64,000 nucleotides of DNA from NCBI RefSeq assembly GCF_017301635.1, contig NZ_CP071091.1:8052501-8116500 (forward strand), read 5' to 3'. The notes under the pieces were generated by a model, which ran no database searches, was not told the DNA's origin, and was given only the letters and a program-made list of their open reading frames with translations. Below, piece by piece: positions 42,527 through 51,391 of the stretch. Each line of letters starts with the position of its first letter. Position 1 is the stretch's first letter. The stretch is from Myxococcus landrumus (GTDB taxonomy: Bacteria > Myxococcota > Myxococcia > Myxococcales > Myxococcaceae). The translations under genes and the position numbers were made by a program.

Positions 42527-43782
42527 CTCACTCGTGGGTGTCTTCGTGGAAGCCGTACTGGAAGGGGCTCGTGGTCCTGGGCTGTCTCTCGGCGAGCGCC
42601 GCGTGCACCGTGAGGGACCCGGTGGCCTTCATCACCACGGAGGACGGTGGTGGCGGGCCCGTGGCTTCGGCGGACGGTGGACCCAAGCCTTCTTCCGATG
42701 ACCTGGAGGCGTTCTGCGCGGCGACGGGGCCCATGCTCCTGGTCGGCGACAGCGTCACGGGCGCGGAGGTGTGCAGCGGGCATCTGGCCGAGCGCGCCTT
42801 CCGCTTCGCGTTGTGCACCTGCGAGCGGCTGTCGTTGAGCGCGACGATGACGACGGACGCGTTCCGCAGCTCGCAGGGGCTGTACATCCCGGGCGGGGAA
42901 GGGGGCTCGGTGGCGACGAATGGCGGCGTCGCGGCGAATGACTTGCTGAAGGTGGGCGGCGGGCTGAGCGCGGGAGGGACGGAGGGAATCTCGCTGGGCA
43001 GTGGCCTGACGGTGGGGGGCGGCCTGTACAGCGGCGGGCCGCTCATCGGAAACGTGTCCGCGCAGGTGACGGGGGACGCGTGGGTGCGAGGGGACGTGGG
43101 CCTGGCCTCGCTGACGGTGGAGGGGAAGCTGGCGGTGCCCGCCGGGCGCGTCATGTCCGGCGCGGTGACGGCCTCGGAGGTGAGGCGTGAGCCGGTGGAC
43201 TCGGTGGCGCCGTGTGCGTGCGACGAGGGCGCGCGGTTGGACATCCGGGGCCTCATCGAGAACCACGCCCGCACCAACCACAACGCGGCCGCGGGGCTGG
43301 ACGCGTCGACGCTGGAGGGCTTCCACGGCGAGCGCACGCTGGAGCTGCCGTGTGGGCGCTTCTTCCTGACGCGCATCGAGGGACAGGGGCGGCTGAACCT
43401 GGTGGTGCGCGAGCGCACCGCGCTGTTCGTGCGCGACAGCATCACCGTGGGCGAGCGGCTCTCCGTGGAGGTGGTACCGCCTGGAGAGCTGGACCTTTTC
43501 ATCGGCGGAGACGTGACGGTGGCGGGCCAGTTCCTGCTGGGGTCTCCGGAGGCTCCGGCGCGAGTTCGCGTGTACTCCGCGGGGACGGGCGCGCTGGTCA
43601 TCTCCGCGGGCAGCGTGCTCGCGGGGAACGTGTACGCGCCGGGGGCCGCGCTGAACATCAGCGGCAACGCCGAGGTGTTCGGGTCCGTCTTCGTCCGCAA
43701 GATTGAGTCTTCCGGGGGCCTGGCCCTGCACTACGACGAGGACGTGCTGTCGCTGGGCCGCGCCTGTGCCAGCGCGAAGTGA
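42523..43782 (+). CDS. Lipoprotein with polymer-like beta-helix repeats
   Basis: 419 residues. The signal segment VVLGCLSASAAC ends at a Cys, so it is probably lipidated. The middle is a series of short Gly/Val-rich rungs (LKVGGGLSAGGTEGISLGSG, LTVGGGLYSGGPLIGN, GDVTVAGQFLLGS, AGNVYAPGAALNISGNAEVF), which suggests a beta-helix like those of bactofilin or DUF7305-type proteins. A central segment with two Cys (VAPCACDEGARLD) interrupts it. The C-terminal half resembles proteins annotated as DUF7305 in myxobacteria (from memory). Third gene of the sigma operon; likely a surface or periplasmic output. Confidence 0.82.
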   Translation: MTHSWVSSWKPYWKGLVVLGCLSASAACTVRDPVAFITTEDGGGGPVASADGGPKPSSDDLEAFCAATGPMLLVGDSVTGAEVCSGHLAERAFRFALCTCERLSLSATMTTDAFRSSQGLYIPGGEGGSVATNGGVAANDLLKVGGGLSAGGTEGISLGSGLTVGGGLYSGGPLIGNVSAQVTGDAWVRGDVGLASLTVEGKLAVPAGRVMSGAVTASEVRREPVDSVAPCACDEGARLDIRGLIENHARTNHNAAAGLDASTLEGFHGERTLELPCGRFFLTRIEGQGRLNLVVRERTALFVRDSITVGERLSVEVVPPGELDLFIGGDVTVAGQFLLGSPEAPARVRVYSAGTGALVISAGSVLAGNVYAPGAALNISGNAEVFGSVFVRKIESSGGLALHYDEDVLSLGRACASAK

Positions 43783-43874
43783 CGGGGGAAGGGCCCGGAC
43801 GCGAGGGGGTGGACAGATGGCGGGGGCGTGCACAGCTTCGCGAACGCACTTCCTTCCGGCCCGGAGGACACGAC

Positions 43875-44399
43875 GTGCTCCATCGATTGTCCGTGTTGAT
43901 GACACGGCTCCAGGATGACCCCGATGCCTTGCTGCGGGATGTCGGGTGGCCCGTGCTGGTGTGGGATTCGATGCCGAGCCGTCCTCGCTCGGTGGGCCCG
44001 GAGGAAGCGCCGACCTTGATGGGCCCGTTGCCTCCGCGCGTCGTGGAGTCGATGGTCTTCGAGTTGCGGCCCCGCTACCCGGGCCGAGGCCCCGAGGTGA
44101 CGGTGGGGCGCAGTCCGGAGTGCGACATCGTTCTGCCCGAACCCACGGTGTCGCGTCAGCACGCTCGCTTCCGTCCAGAGCCACACACCGAGGTGTGGAG
44201 TGTGACGGACCTGGAGAGCCACGGCGGCACGTATCTGGAAGGCGTGTTGGTGGTGCCAGGGCGTCCTTCGCCGCTCTTCACGCGCGCCTCGTTGAGGTTG
44301 GGTGGCGCGGAGGTGGTGTTCCTCCAGGCGTGTGCGTTCGAGCGCTACGTGCGCTCGTATCCTCAGCAGTCCCGGGTGCGCTTGACGCGACCAGGGTGA
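43875..44399 (+). CDS. FHA domain protein
   Basis: 174 residues from a GTG fixed by GGAGG at 43863-43867, seven bases upstream. The FHA core is VTVGRSPECDIVLPEPTVSR, QHARFRPEPHTEVWSVTDLE, SHGGTYLEG, with the Arg, Ser and His that bind phosphothreonine in place. The N-terminal ~70 residues carry no known domain. A kinase partner could be any of the host's Ser/Thr kinases, one of which lies 9 kb downstream. It ends 12 bp before the first cobalamin riboswitch. Confidence 0.88.
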   Translation: MLHRLSVLMTRLQDDPDALLRDVGWPVLVWDSMPSRPRSVGPEEAPTLMGPLPPRVVESMVFELRPRYPGRGPEVTVGRSPECDIVLPEPTVSRQHARFRPEPHTEVWSVTDLESHGGTYLEGVLVVPGRPSPLFTRASLRLGGAEVVFLQACAFERYVRSYPQQSRVRLTRPG

Positions 44400-44410
44400 C
44401 CCCCTAGAAG

Positions 44411-44636
44411 GGGTGCGCCCTTGGGTGCCCATGTCGGGCTTTCAAGAGGGAAGCCGGTGCGATTCCGGCGCGGTCCCGCCACTGTGAATGGGCAGCCCTG
44501 AGGTCAGGGCCGGGGACTTCGGTTGTCGCCACTCTGGCAGCGGCTTCACGGCGCTCCAGGGGAAGGTGGGAGCCCCCTTCCAGCCAGACGCAACGTGCGC
44601 CTGGGTCCGGAGCTCATCAGCCAGGAGACCTGCCCA
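44411..44636 (+). ncRNA. Cobalamin riboswitch (first)
   Basis: The conserved core reads GAAGCCGGTGCGATTCCGGC at 44451 onward, then GCGGTCCCGCCACTGTGA, and the aptamer closes with the B12 box GCCAGGAGACCTGCC at 44620-44634. These are the standard consensus elements of adenosylcobalamin riboswitches. It lies directly upstream of a BtuB-like TonB receptor gene, whose expression should fall when corrinoid is plentiful. A small hairpin (TGTCGC/GCGACA, 44649-44663) lies between aptamer and start codon and may be part of the expression platform. Boundaries are approximate. Confidence 0.94.
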
Positions 44637-44710
44637 GGGGTGCGGCCGTGTCGCGTGGCGACATGGGCGTGTGGCCTTCTCTCTTCGATGGAGAGAGCGG
44701 AAGGCGGAGC

Positions 44711-46789
44711 ATGCGGCGCACCTTCTTCACCGGGCACCTGGTGTGCTTGGCGCTCAGCCTCGCTGGCGAAGTCCGCGCTCAATCGCGAGACGCCGCCTCC
44801 GTGCCCGCCGAGAGCACGCCGTCCGTCGAGTCCACTCCGGACGCGGTGCTGGACCCAAGTCCAAGTCCGGCACGGACACCGGCCTCGTCCTCCGGGACGG
44901 AGGGCCTCGCGACGGTGGTGCGGGGAAAGGCGCCCCCACCTCCGGAGTCACCCGAGCGCAGGGACCCGACGGGGGCCATCACGGTCATCGAGGCGTCGGA
45001 GCGCGCGGGGGAGGCTCGGGACACGGCGGAGCTGTTGGCCGGGTCGGTGGGGCTCGCCGTGCAGGACACCGGAGGGTACGGGCAGAGCAAGAGCCTGGTG
45101 GTGCGCGGCGCGGCGTCGAACGGCGTGTTGGTGTTCCTGGATGGCATTCCGCTCAACGGCGCGGGGGGGATGGCGGACTTGTCTCAAGTTCCCGCCGCGC
45201 TCGTGGAGCGCTTCGAGGTGCTGCGCGGTGGCGCGGGGACTCGCTATGGCTCGGGAGGGCTGGGCGGCGCGGTGAACATCGTCACGCGGGCTCCGTCCTC
45301 GCGTGCGCGCGCGAGTGGTGAGGTGACCTACGGGAGCTGGAACACGGCGCTGGGGCACGTCGCCGTCACGGGGCCCCTGCTGGATGGGAGCGCGCTCGTG
45401 TTGCTGCATGCGGGGCGGTCGGATGGGGACTTCGCCTACGAGCTCGATGAGCTGCCCGCGGTGGACAACCCCGTCACCGCGGAAGCGCGGGCCCGCAATG
45501 ATGCGCGAGGGGGTGGGGTGCTCCTGCGCTACCGGCGCAGGTTGCCGGGGGGCTCGCGGTTGGATGTGCTCTCCGAGCTGGCGCTGGAGGACCGCGCGAT
45601 TCCTGGCACGGTGCAGAACCCACAGTCCTCGGGGCGGCAGGACCTGGACCGGTTCTCGCTGGGCGTGCGCTGGTCAGGAGCGCTGGGCGGTGCGGGGACG
45701 CAGGCCAGCGCGCGAGGCTTCTTCCGTCGCGATGGGCTGGAGGTGACGGGCGACCTCCTCGCGGCGGGCGGTCCTCAGCGGCACACGGTGGGGGGCGTGG
45801 AGCTGGAGGGGCGCACGCCGCTGGGCGGTGCGCAGGTGCTGACGCTCACGGTGGCCGCATCGGGTGAGCAGGTGACCGATGCGCGGGACTCACAGGCCGC
45901 GAGCTGGTGGCGCACGAGCGTCATGGCGATGGATGAGTGGACGCTGTTCGACGGTGTCCTGGCGGTGGTGCCGTCGCTGCGGCTGGAGCGCGTGGGGCCC
46001 TACTGGCTCTTCTCTCCGAAGCTCGGCGCGATGCTGTCGCTGGGAAGTGGCCTGGGCTTGCGGGCCAACGCGGGACAGTCCCATCGCGCGCCTTCGTTCC
46101 TGGAGCTCTACATCCGTCAGGGCATGTTGTTGCCCAACCCTGGCTTGAAGCCGGAGCGGGCCCTGTACGCGGACGCGGCGCTGGTGTGGAGCTCGTCGGA
46201 GGAGGGGGCTCGGTGGAGCGTGACGGCGGGAGGCTTCGGCGCGCTGTACGAGAACCTCATCGCGTACGAGCTGTATCCGCCCATGGCGGCGCGTCCGTAC
46301 AACTTCGACGCCGCGCGAGTGTGGGGCGTGGAGTTGGAGGCGGAGGCGCGTCCGTTCTCGTGGCTGCTGGCCAGTGGGGGATACACATGGCTGCGCACGC
46401 AGAACCGCCTGGGTGACCCGCGCTTCTACAATCAGCCGCTGCCGTATCGTCCTCGCCACAAGTGGGTGGGGCGCGTGCGCGCGGGACCGGACTGGCTCAA
46501 CGTCCGCACCGAGGTGCTCTATCAGGCCTCGCAGTTCGTCAATCGCACGGGGACTCGGAGCTTGCCGTCGCGCACCTTCTGGAGCGCGGGCGCTTCGAGC
46601 ACCTTCTTGCGTGGGCCGGACGTCACGCTGTCCGTGGAGGTGAAGAACCTCCTCGACGCTCGGGCCTACGACTTCACCGGCTTCCCGCTGCCGGGGCGCG
46701 CGGTGTACGCGACGCTCGCGGTGGCGCTCGACCGGGACTCACCTGCTGTCACCGAGGAACCGCATGCTTCGCGCCCCCCATCCCCGTGA
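44711..46789 (+). CDS. TonB-dependent outer-membrane receptor, BtuB-like
   Basis: 692 residues from ATG 44711; the alternative GTG at 44648 lies inside the riboswitch hairpin and would add 21 residues before the signal peptide. MRRTFFTGHLVCLALSLAGE is the signal. A variable linker leads to the plug domain (AITVIEASERAGEARDTAEL, VVRGAASNGVLVFLDGIPLN, VLRGGAGTRYGSGGLGGAVN), then a 22-strand-type barrel ending near FPLPGRAVYATLAVAL. Upstream cobalamin riboswitch strongly suggests a corrinoid substrate. A periplasmic BtuF and the BtuCD transporter are not in the window. Confidence 0.92.
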   Translation: MRRTFFTGHLVCLALSLAGEVRAQSRDAASVPAESTPSVESTPDAVLDPSPSPARTPASSSGTEGLATVVRGKAPPPPESPERRDPTGAITVIEASERAGEARDTAELLAGSVGLAVQDTGGYGQSKSLVVRGAASNGVLVFLDGIPLNGAGGMADLSQVPAALVERFEVLRGGAGTRYGSGGLGGAVNIVTRAPSSRARASGEVTYGSWNTALGHVAVTGPLLDGSALVLLHAGRSDGDFAYELDELPAVDNPVTAEARARNDARGGGVLLRYRRRLPGGSRLDVLSELALEDRAIPGTVQNPQSSGRQDLDRFSLGVRWSGALGGAGTQASARGFFRRDGLEVTGDLLAAGGPQRHTVGGVELEGRTPLGGAQVLTLTVAASGEQVTDARDSQAASWWRTSVMAMDEWTLFDGVLAVVPSLRLERVGPYWLFSPKLGAMLSLGSGLGLRANAGQSHRAPSFLELYIRQGMLLPNPGLKPERALYADAALVWSSSEEGARWSVTAGGFGALYENLIAYELYPPMAARPYNFDAARVWGVELEAEARPFSWLLASGGYTWLRTQNRLGDPRFYNQPLPYRPRHKWVGRVRAGPDWLNVRTEVLYQASQFVNRTGTRSLPSRTFWSAGASSTFLRGPDVTLSVEVKNLLDARAYDFTGFPLPGRAVYATLAVALDRDSPAVTEEPHASRPPSP

Positions 46790-47144
46790 GCCCGTGTCGA
46801 GGGAGCCGAGTTCAACCCCACTCTCCGAGGTTGCTCGGTCCATGCTCGTCGGTGCTTCGATGGTGCATGAGCTTCGCTCCCCGCGGAATGGGGAGCCCGT
46901 CCCTTCGCCGGAGAGCTACGTCGCGGAGACGCCCTGCGGGCCTGGGGCTCGAGGCCAAGGTTCGATGCAATTCCGCGCGGTGGCTCGGTCCACGCGGAAT
47001 AGGGAGCCCGTCCCGTCGCCGGAGGGCTACGTCGCCGAGACAGCTCGCGAGCCTGTGCCGGGAGGCCAGGGTTCGAGGCCGCTCCGCGCGGGTGCTCGAT
47101 TCACGGTCATCGGCGTGTCCGAGCGAGGAATTTCCCTCACGCGG
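46790..47144 (+). repeat. Tandem imperfect 111-bp repeat in a non-coding gap
   Basis: Two copies, 46882-46992 and 46993-47103, share long stretches such as GGGAGCCCGTCCC and CGCCGGAG-GCTACGTCGC. They lie between the receptor stop and the next lipoprotein start. The frame is open through the repeat, and 111 is a multiple of three, but the differences do not favour third codon positions and no signal peptide fits, so I treat it as non-coding. No other element is visible in this gap. Confidence 0.65.
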
Positions 47145-48725
47145 ATGCTGGGAGCATGGCTGTGCTGCCTCTTCGCCCTGGTGCTCACCGGATGTCCCGA
47201 TGAGGGCGTGGTGTGCACCGCGGGCCTCACGGTCTGCGGTGGCACGTGTGTGGATACTCGCGGCGACTCTGCGAACTGCGGTGCCTGTGGCACCACCTGT
47301 TCCGCGAGCGAGGTGTGCCAGGACAGTGTCTGTGGATGCCGCGCGGGCACGCAGTCCTGTGGTGACGCGTGCGTGGACACCGCGACGGATGTGGCCCACT
47401 GCGGCGCCTGTGGCACCACGTGCTCTGCCGGACAAGTGTGTGAATCGGGGACGTGCCGCGAGGGTTGCTCGCAAGGGCTGCTGCGCTGTGGTGGTGCTTG
47501 CGTGGATGGCGCCACGGACCCGCTCAACTGTGGCGCTTGCGGCAACACATGTCCGGACGTGCAGTCCTGCCGCTCGGGCCGTTGCGCCTACGACGTGGTG
47601 ACGGCCTGCTTCACGAACGGGCAGCTCGTGGGCATCCAGGCGGGGACGGACCAGCTCGGCCCTCGGCGGGAGTTTGGCGCGGGCGTGCAGTCGCTCGCGT
47701 CGTGGGACGGCTTCGTGCTCGCCGCCGACATGACCAACGGCAAGCTGCTCCAGGCGGCGGGCGGCAACCTGGGCGCGGTGGTGGAGGAGGACTCGCTCGG
47801 GGTGACGTCCGGCTCACCCAACGACATCCTCGTGGACCCGCCCTACGTCTACGTCGTCGACTCCGTGAACAACACGCTCCAGGTGCTCATGCGCGAAGGT
47901 CCCGTGCAAGGCAACGGCCTGGGCCTTCGCACCGTGGGGCAGGTGAACCTGGGCGCGAACACCAGCCCCCAGGCACTCGCGCGCTTCGGCGACCTGCTCT
48001 ACATCCCGCTGTTCGGCACCGCGAGCTCGGGCTTCCGGCAAGGCAACGCCGTGGCACGCGTCGACATCTCCAATCCGTTGTCACCGCGCAAGGTCGACAC
48101 GATTCCGCTCACCGGCCTGGACCTGAAGCCCTTCGATGGCGGCACGGTGATGCCACTGCCGTACTCGGTGACGGCGACGCGCTCCGCCGTCTACGTGGCC
48201 CTCACCAATCTCAATCCGTTCCGCGACTACCGACCCAACGGGCCCGGCATACTCGCGCGCATCGACCCCTCCACCGGTGAGGTCCGCGCCATCGACCTGG
48301 GCGCGGAGCGCTGCCTCAACGCCGGTTACGTGGAGGCCGTGGGGGACCAGCTCGTGGTCGCCTGCATCGGCGAAGCCATCTACGACCCGGCCAACGGCTA
48401 CATCGCGACATCCGTGCGAGCCACTGGCCTGGTGCTCGTGAAGGACGACCTGCCCGTGGCGTCCTACGCCTTGAACCCTGGCTGTGAGTCCGGCACTCCG
48501 GGTTGCATGGTGTCCGTGGCCAGCCGCTTCGCCGTGGCCCAGGGCGCGGTGTACCTGGCGGACACCAACGCGGGGCGCGTCTTCGTCGTCGAGGTGGAAG
48601 AGGGTCGCCTCGTCGAGCGAAGGGGTTACTCCACGCCCGCGGCCAAGGGCCCCGCGCTGCAGGCGTGTCCCCTGGACCCGCGACGCCCCGTGTCCAATGC
48701 CATCGACGTGACCGCGCTCCGGTAA
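47145..48725 (+). CDS. Cys-rich beta-propeller-like lipoprotein of the cobalamin locus
   Basis: 526 residues. MLGAWLCCLFALVLTGC is a clear lipoprotein signal (LTGC). Residues ~25-145 are three cysteine-rich modules with the pattern CVDTxxDxxNCGACGTTCS, common in myxobacterial surface proteins. The remaining ~380 residues look like a YncE/NHL-type beta-propeller (DGFVLAADMTNGKLLQ, PYVYVVDSVNNTLQVLM, GAVYLADTNAGRVFVVEVEE). Position after a riboswitch-controlled BtuB-like gene recalls BtuG of Bacteroides, a propeller lipoprotein that captures B12 for BtuB; this is an analogy only. The start is the weak point: the ORF opens at 46764 and no good ribosome binding site precedes 47145. Confidence 0.82.
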   Translation: MLGAWLCCLFALVLTGCPDEGVVCTAGLTVCGGTCVDTRGDSANCGACGTTCSASEVCQDSVCGCRAGTQSCGDACVDTATDVAHCGACGTTCSAGQVCESGTCREGCSQGLLRCGGACVDGATDPLNCGACGNTCPDVQSCRSGRCAYDVVTACFTNGQLVGIQAGTDQLGPRREFGAGVQSLASWDGFVLAADMTNGKLLQAAGGNLGAVVEEDSLGVTSGSPNDILVDPPYVYVVDSVNNTLQVLMREGPVQGNGLGLRTVGQVNLGANTSPQALARFGDLLYIPLFGTASSGFRQGNAVARVDISNPLSPRKVDTIPLTGLDLKPFDGGTVMPLPYSVTATRSAVYVALTNLNPFRDYRPNGPGILARIDPSTGEVRAIDLGAERCLNAGYVEAVGDQLVVACIGEAIYDPANGYIATSVRATGLVLVKDDLPVASYALNPGCESGTPGCMVSVASRFAVAQGAVYLADTNAGRVFVVEVEEGRLVERRGYSTPAAKGPALQACPLDPRRPVSNAIDVTALR

Positions 48726-48845
48726 TGAGACACCCGCGCTGTGCATGACAGGGCCTTCGCACCCACTCGAGGTGGACAGCCGGCTCGTCCCCGCGGGCGC
48801 GCGGCATTGACAACGCCCGTCGCCCGCCATATCCCGGCGCGCGTC

Positions 48846-49033
48846 TTTGGTGCCGTCGTGAAGTCACGGCGGCTCTAGGGAACCCGGTGCGAATCCGGGA
48901 CTGCCCCGCAGCGGTATGCAGGAACGACCGCCGTCATGAGAAGCACTGGCCCTCCACGGGGCTGGGAAGCGACGGCCAGTAGAAGGGTGCCTGGATGGCT
49001 CCCGCGCCTGCGAGTCCGAAAACCTGCCAAGGA
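48846..49033 (+). ncRNA. Cobalamin riboswitch (second)
   Basis: Core AGGGAACCCGGTGCGAATCC followed by GGGACTGCCCCGCAGCGGT is the standard cobalamin aptamer core; the 3' B12 box is GCGAGTCCGAAAACCTGCC at 49010-49028. It controls the three-gene operon starting at 49188. A stable hairpin (CCGTGCC/GGCACGG, 49035-49052) follows only six bases after the B12 box and may be the switching element. Boundaries approximate. Confidence 0.95.
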
Positions 49034-49034
49034 C

Positions 49035-49052
49035 CCGTGCCTCCGGGCACGG
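49035..49052 (+). promoter_or_regulatory. Hairpin after the second riboswitch
   Basis: 7-bp stem CCGTGCC / GGCACGG with a 4-nt loop, between the aptamer and the start codon at 49188. It lacks a T-run, so if it acts in switching it may be Rho-dependent or pair with upstream aptamer sequence. Confidence 0.45.
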
Positions 49053-49187
49053 ACATCACCGAGGCCTCCGAGGGGAGGCGGCGGAGGCGTCAGCATTCGC
49101 TCCGCGCACTCGAGGGTGCTCGGGTCCGCCTTCGACCGCGTCCTCCCAGATGCCCACCTGCCCGTGGGGGCGGAAGAGGGACCGAGG

Positions 49188-50693
49188 ATGCTGACGAGAA
49201 TCGCTGAACCCAAACGCGCAACGCCCTGGATGAAGACCGCTTCCCTGGCCGTGTCCACCTTCGCGGTGGCCCTGCTCGGCACCGGCTGCAGCCCCGAGTG
49301 CGTGGACCAGTTCGACTGCCGCTCCGACAACGGTGATGCACCCGCGGGCAAGGAGTGGGTCTGCCGCGATGAGAAGTGCGAGGCGGTTCCCATCGTGTCT
49401 CCTCCGCTCGATGACGCGGGGACGCCGGACGCGGGCCAGCCGGACGCGGGGCGGCCCGACTCTGGCCAGCCCGACTCTGGCCAGCCCGACTCGGGACCGC
49501 CGGACGCGGGCCAGCCGGACGCAGGCGAGCCGGACGCAGGCGAGCCGGACGCGGGACCGACGGACGCGGGCCTGCCGGACGCAGGCGAGCCGGATGCGGG
49601 ACCGACGGACGCGGGCGAGCCGGATGCCGGGCAGCCGGACGCGGGTGAGCCGACCGACGGCGGGCCGGCGCCCGACGCGGGAGTCGACTGCGCGACGACC
49701 TCGTATGACCCGAAGCTCGGAACGCTCCAGCTCCAGGCGGGCTTCGTCGCGGCCGAGTCGGTCGCGATGCCCGACAACGTCGCCGCGCTGGGCTCCTCTC
49801 CCGGCCCGACGTATTCCATCTACGCCGTGCAGGGGAGCGGCAAGGACGCCGCGCTGTACTCGCTGGGCACGTGGCCCAACCTCCAGCCCGCCACGACGAA
49901 GCTCTACGACGTCGTCACGCCGGCGGACCGCGCGGGCAGCGCCGCGGTGTACGCGGGTGGCTACGTGGTGAACGATGGCCTCCGTCTCCTCGCGGGCTAC
50001 ACGCTGGGCGCCTCGGGCAGCCCGGGCTCGGTGGCCGTCTACGACTTCGCCATGGCCGCGAACTCGACGTACATCTCCGCGCCCAAGAACTTCACCGCCG
50101 CGTCCTTCTCCAACGGCGACGTGAGCGCGGTGCTCATCAACGGTGGCGGCCTGGGCAGCCTGCCCACCGGATTGGGCATCTACGGACTCGTCACCTCGGC
50201 GACGCCGGTGGCGACGACGCGCGTGGCCAACTTCCCGCAGGGCACCGTGGCCAGCGGCTTCACGGCCGTGGCGGACAACGGCGTCGCGGCCCTGGGCCTC
50301 TTCAACGGTGACTTCGTCAACGTCCTCTACGGCGTGGCACCCGCGCCCCTCTCCACGGCCATCACCACGGGGACTCCGCTGGAACTGGCCGCGCAGACGC
50401 CCATCGACGTGGGCACCGACTTCAACGGCGCCGCGTCGTTCGGCTCGGGCGTGGTGGTCAACCGCGGCGCCTACGACGAGAACTACACCTTCGTGAGCAC
50501 CGACGTGTCGCGCTTCGCGCTCTCCACGGGCAACAACGCGAACACCGTCACCGTGGGCGCGCGCACGCCCGTGCTCGTCTACCCGAACCAGTGCACGCGC
50601 GTCACGATGCTGGAGCCGCTGGGCTCCGACGTGCTGGTGGGCGTGTCCGACAAGAACGGCCGGCGGTTGGTCCGCCTCACGGTGGCGCCATGA
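49188..50693 (+). CDS. Lipoprotein with PDAG-repeat linker, cobalamin-regulated
   Basis: 501 residues from ATG 49188 (GAGGG seven bases upstream). The signal KTASLAVSTFAVALLGTGC ends in Cys. A short Cys-containing segment (CSPECVDQFDC) follows, then about 85 residues of PDAG/PTDAG/PDSG units, a flexible spacer that lifts the C-terminal domain away from the membrane. The C-terminal ~370 residues are beta-rich with propeller-like repeats (YSIYAVQGSGKDAALYSLGT, SGFTAVADNGVAALGLFNGD, SDVLVGVSDKNGRRLVRLTV). First gene of an operon under the second cobalamin riboswitch; a surface corrinoid-capture role is inferred. Stop overlaps the next start (ATGA). Confidence 0.85.
   Translation: MLTRIAEPKRATPWMKTASLAVSTFAVALLGTGCSPECVDQFDCRSDNGDAPAGKEWVCRDEKCEAVPIVSPPLDDAGTPDAGQPDAGRPDSGQPDSGQPDSGPPDAGQPDAGEPDAGEPDAGPTDAGLPDAGEPDAGPTDAGEPDAGQPDAGEPTDGGPAPDAGVDCATTSYDPKLGTLQLQAGFVAAESVAMPDNVAALGSSPGPTYSIYAVQGSGKDAALYSLGTWPNLQPATTKLYDVVTPADRAGSAAVYAGGYVVNDGLRLLAGYTLGASGSPGSVAVYDFAMAANSTYISAPKNFTAASFSNGDVSAVLINGGGLGSLPTGLGIYGLVTSATPVATTRVANFPQGTVASGFTAVADNGVAALGLFNGDFVNVLYGVAPAPLSTAITTGTPLELAAQTPIDVGTDFNGAASFGSGVVVNRGAYDENYTFVSTDVSRFALSTGNNANTVTVGARTPVLVYPNQCTRVTMLEPLGSDVLVGVSDKNGRRLVRLTVAP
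49414..49680 (+). repeat. 15-bp tandem coding repeats (PDAGQ/E units)
   Basis: About seventeen copies of a 15-bp unit, typically CCGGACGCGGGCCAG or CCGGACGCAGGCGAG, encode the PDAG spacer. Codon use is nearly uniform, suggesting recent expansion by slippage. Confidence 0.88.
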
Positions 50694-51391
50694 CGCGGCG
50701 AGGAACCCTGCTCGCGCTGCTGCTGGGCCTGACGGCCTGCGGAGAAGGCGACTCGGGGGGCACGGGCCCGAAGGACTCGGGCTCGGAGGAGGACGCGAGT
50801 GTCACCGTCCCCGCGGACCCGTACGCGGATGAGGTCGTCGAGTTCCTCCCTGGGCCCGGCGCGGGCTTCGGGCAGGACCGCTTCCCGTCCATCGTCCTCG
50901 GCCCTCCCGTGGGGGCGGGGCTCGACAGCGGCTCGCTCGACGTGTTGTCGCTGGGGAAGTCGGGCTCCATCACGCTGCGCTTCACGGACCTCGCGGTGGT
51001 GGATGGTCCGGGCGTGGATCTGCTCGTCTTCGAGAACCCCTTCCTCATCTCGGGAGGCCCCGCGGCCTTCACCGAGCGAGCGCGGGTGTCGGTGAGCGAC
51101 GACGGGGTGCAGTGGTTCACCTTCGCGTGCGCTCCCACCGACGCGGCGAACAACTACCCGGGCTGCGCGGGAGTGCGCCCCGTGACGGCCAACCCGGCCG
51201 CGGGCATCAGCGCCACGGACCCCGCCGTGGCGGGCGGTGACGGCTTCGACCTGGCCACCGTGGGCCTGAGCCGGGCCCGCTACGTGCGCATCCAGGACAC
51301 GGGCACCAGTGGCTCCGCGGGGACGTCCGCGGGCTTCGACCTGGACGGCGTCGCCGTGGTGAACGGCGCGCTGCTGCCTGTCTCGCCGTGA
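50690..51391 (+). CDS. Surface lipoprotein of the cobalamin operon
   Basis: 233 residues. TLLALLLGLTAC is a canonical lipobox. The mature protein is a single beta-sandwich-like domain with GSLDVLSLGKSGSITLRFTD, GPGVDLLVFENPF, VSVSDDGVQWFTFAC and ARYVRIQDTG. I recall proteins of this kind annotated as cell surface proteins in corrinoid-related loci of other phyla, and the discoidin-like end suggests ligand or carbohydrate binding; neither is proven. Coupled to its neighbours by ATGA and GTGA overlaps, so it is made together with the PDAG lipoprotein and the Rieske protein. Confidence 0.82.
   Translation: MTRRGTLLALLLGLTACGEGDSGGTGPKDSGSEEDASVTVPADPYADEVVEFLPGPGAGFGQDRFPSIVLGPPVGAGLDSGSLDVLSLGKSGSITLRFTDLAVVDGPGVDLLVFENPFLISGGPAAFTERARVSVSDDGVQWFTFACAPTDAANNYPGCAGVRPVTANPAAGISATDPAVAGGDGFDLATVGLSRARYVRIQDTGTSGSAGTSAGFDLDGVAVVNGALLPVSP

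Noticed and set aside
44648..44710. GTG start of the TonB receptor at 44648
   Set aside because: It lies within the leader hairpin and precedes rather than begins the signal peptide; ATG 44711 starts exactly at a normal signal sequence.
46764..47144. N-terminal extension of the Cys-rich lipoprotein
   Set aside because: It would overlap the TonB receptor gene and bury the lipoprotein signal 127 residues inside the protein. Not excluded completely because of the in-frame 37-codon repeat.
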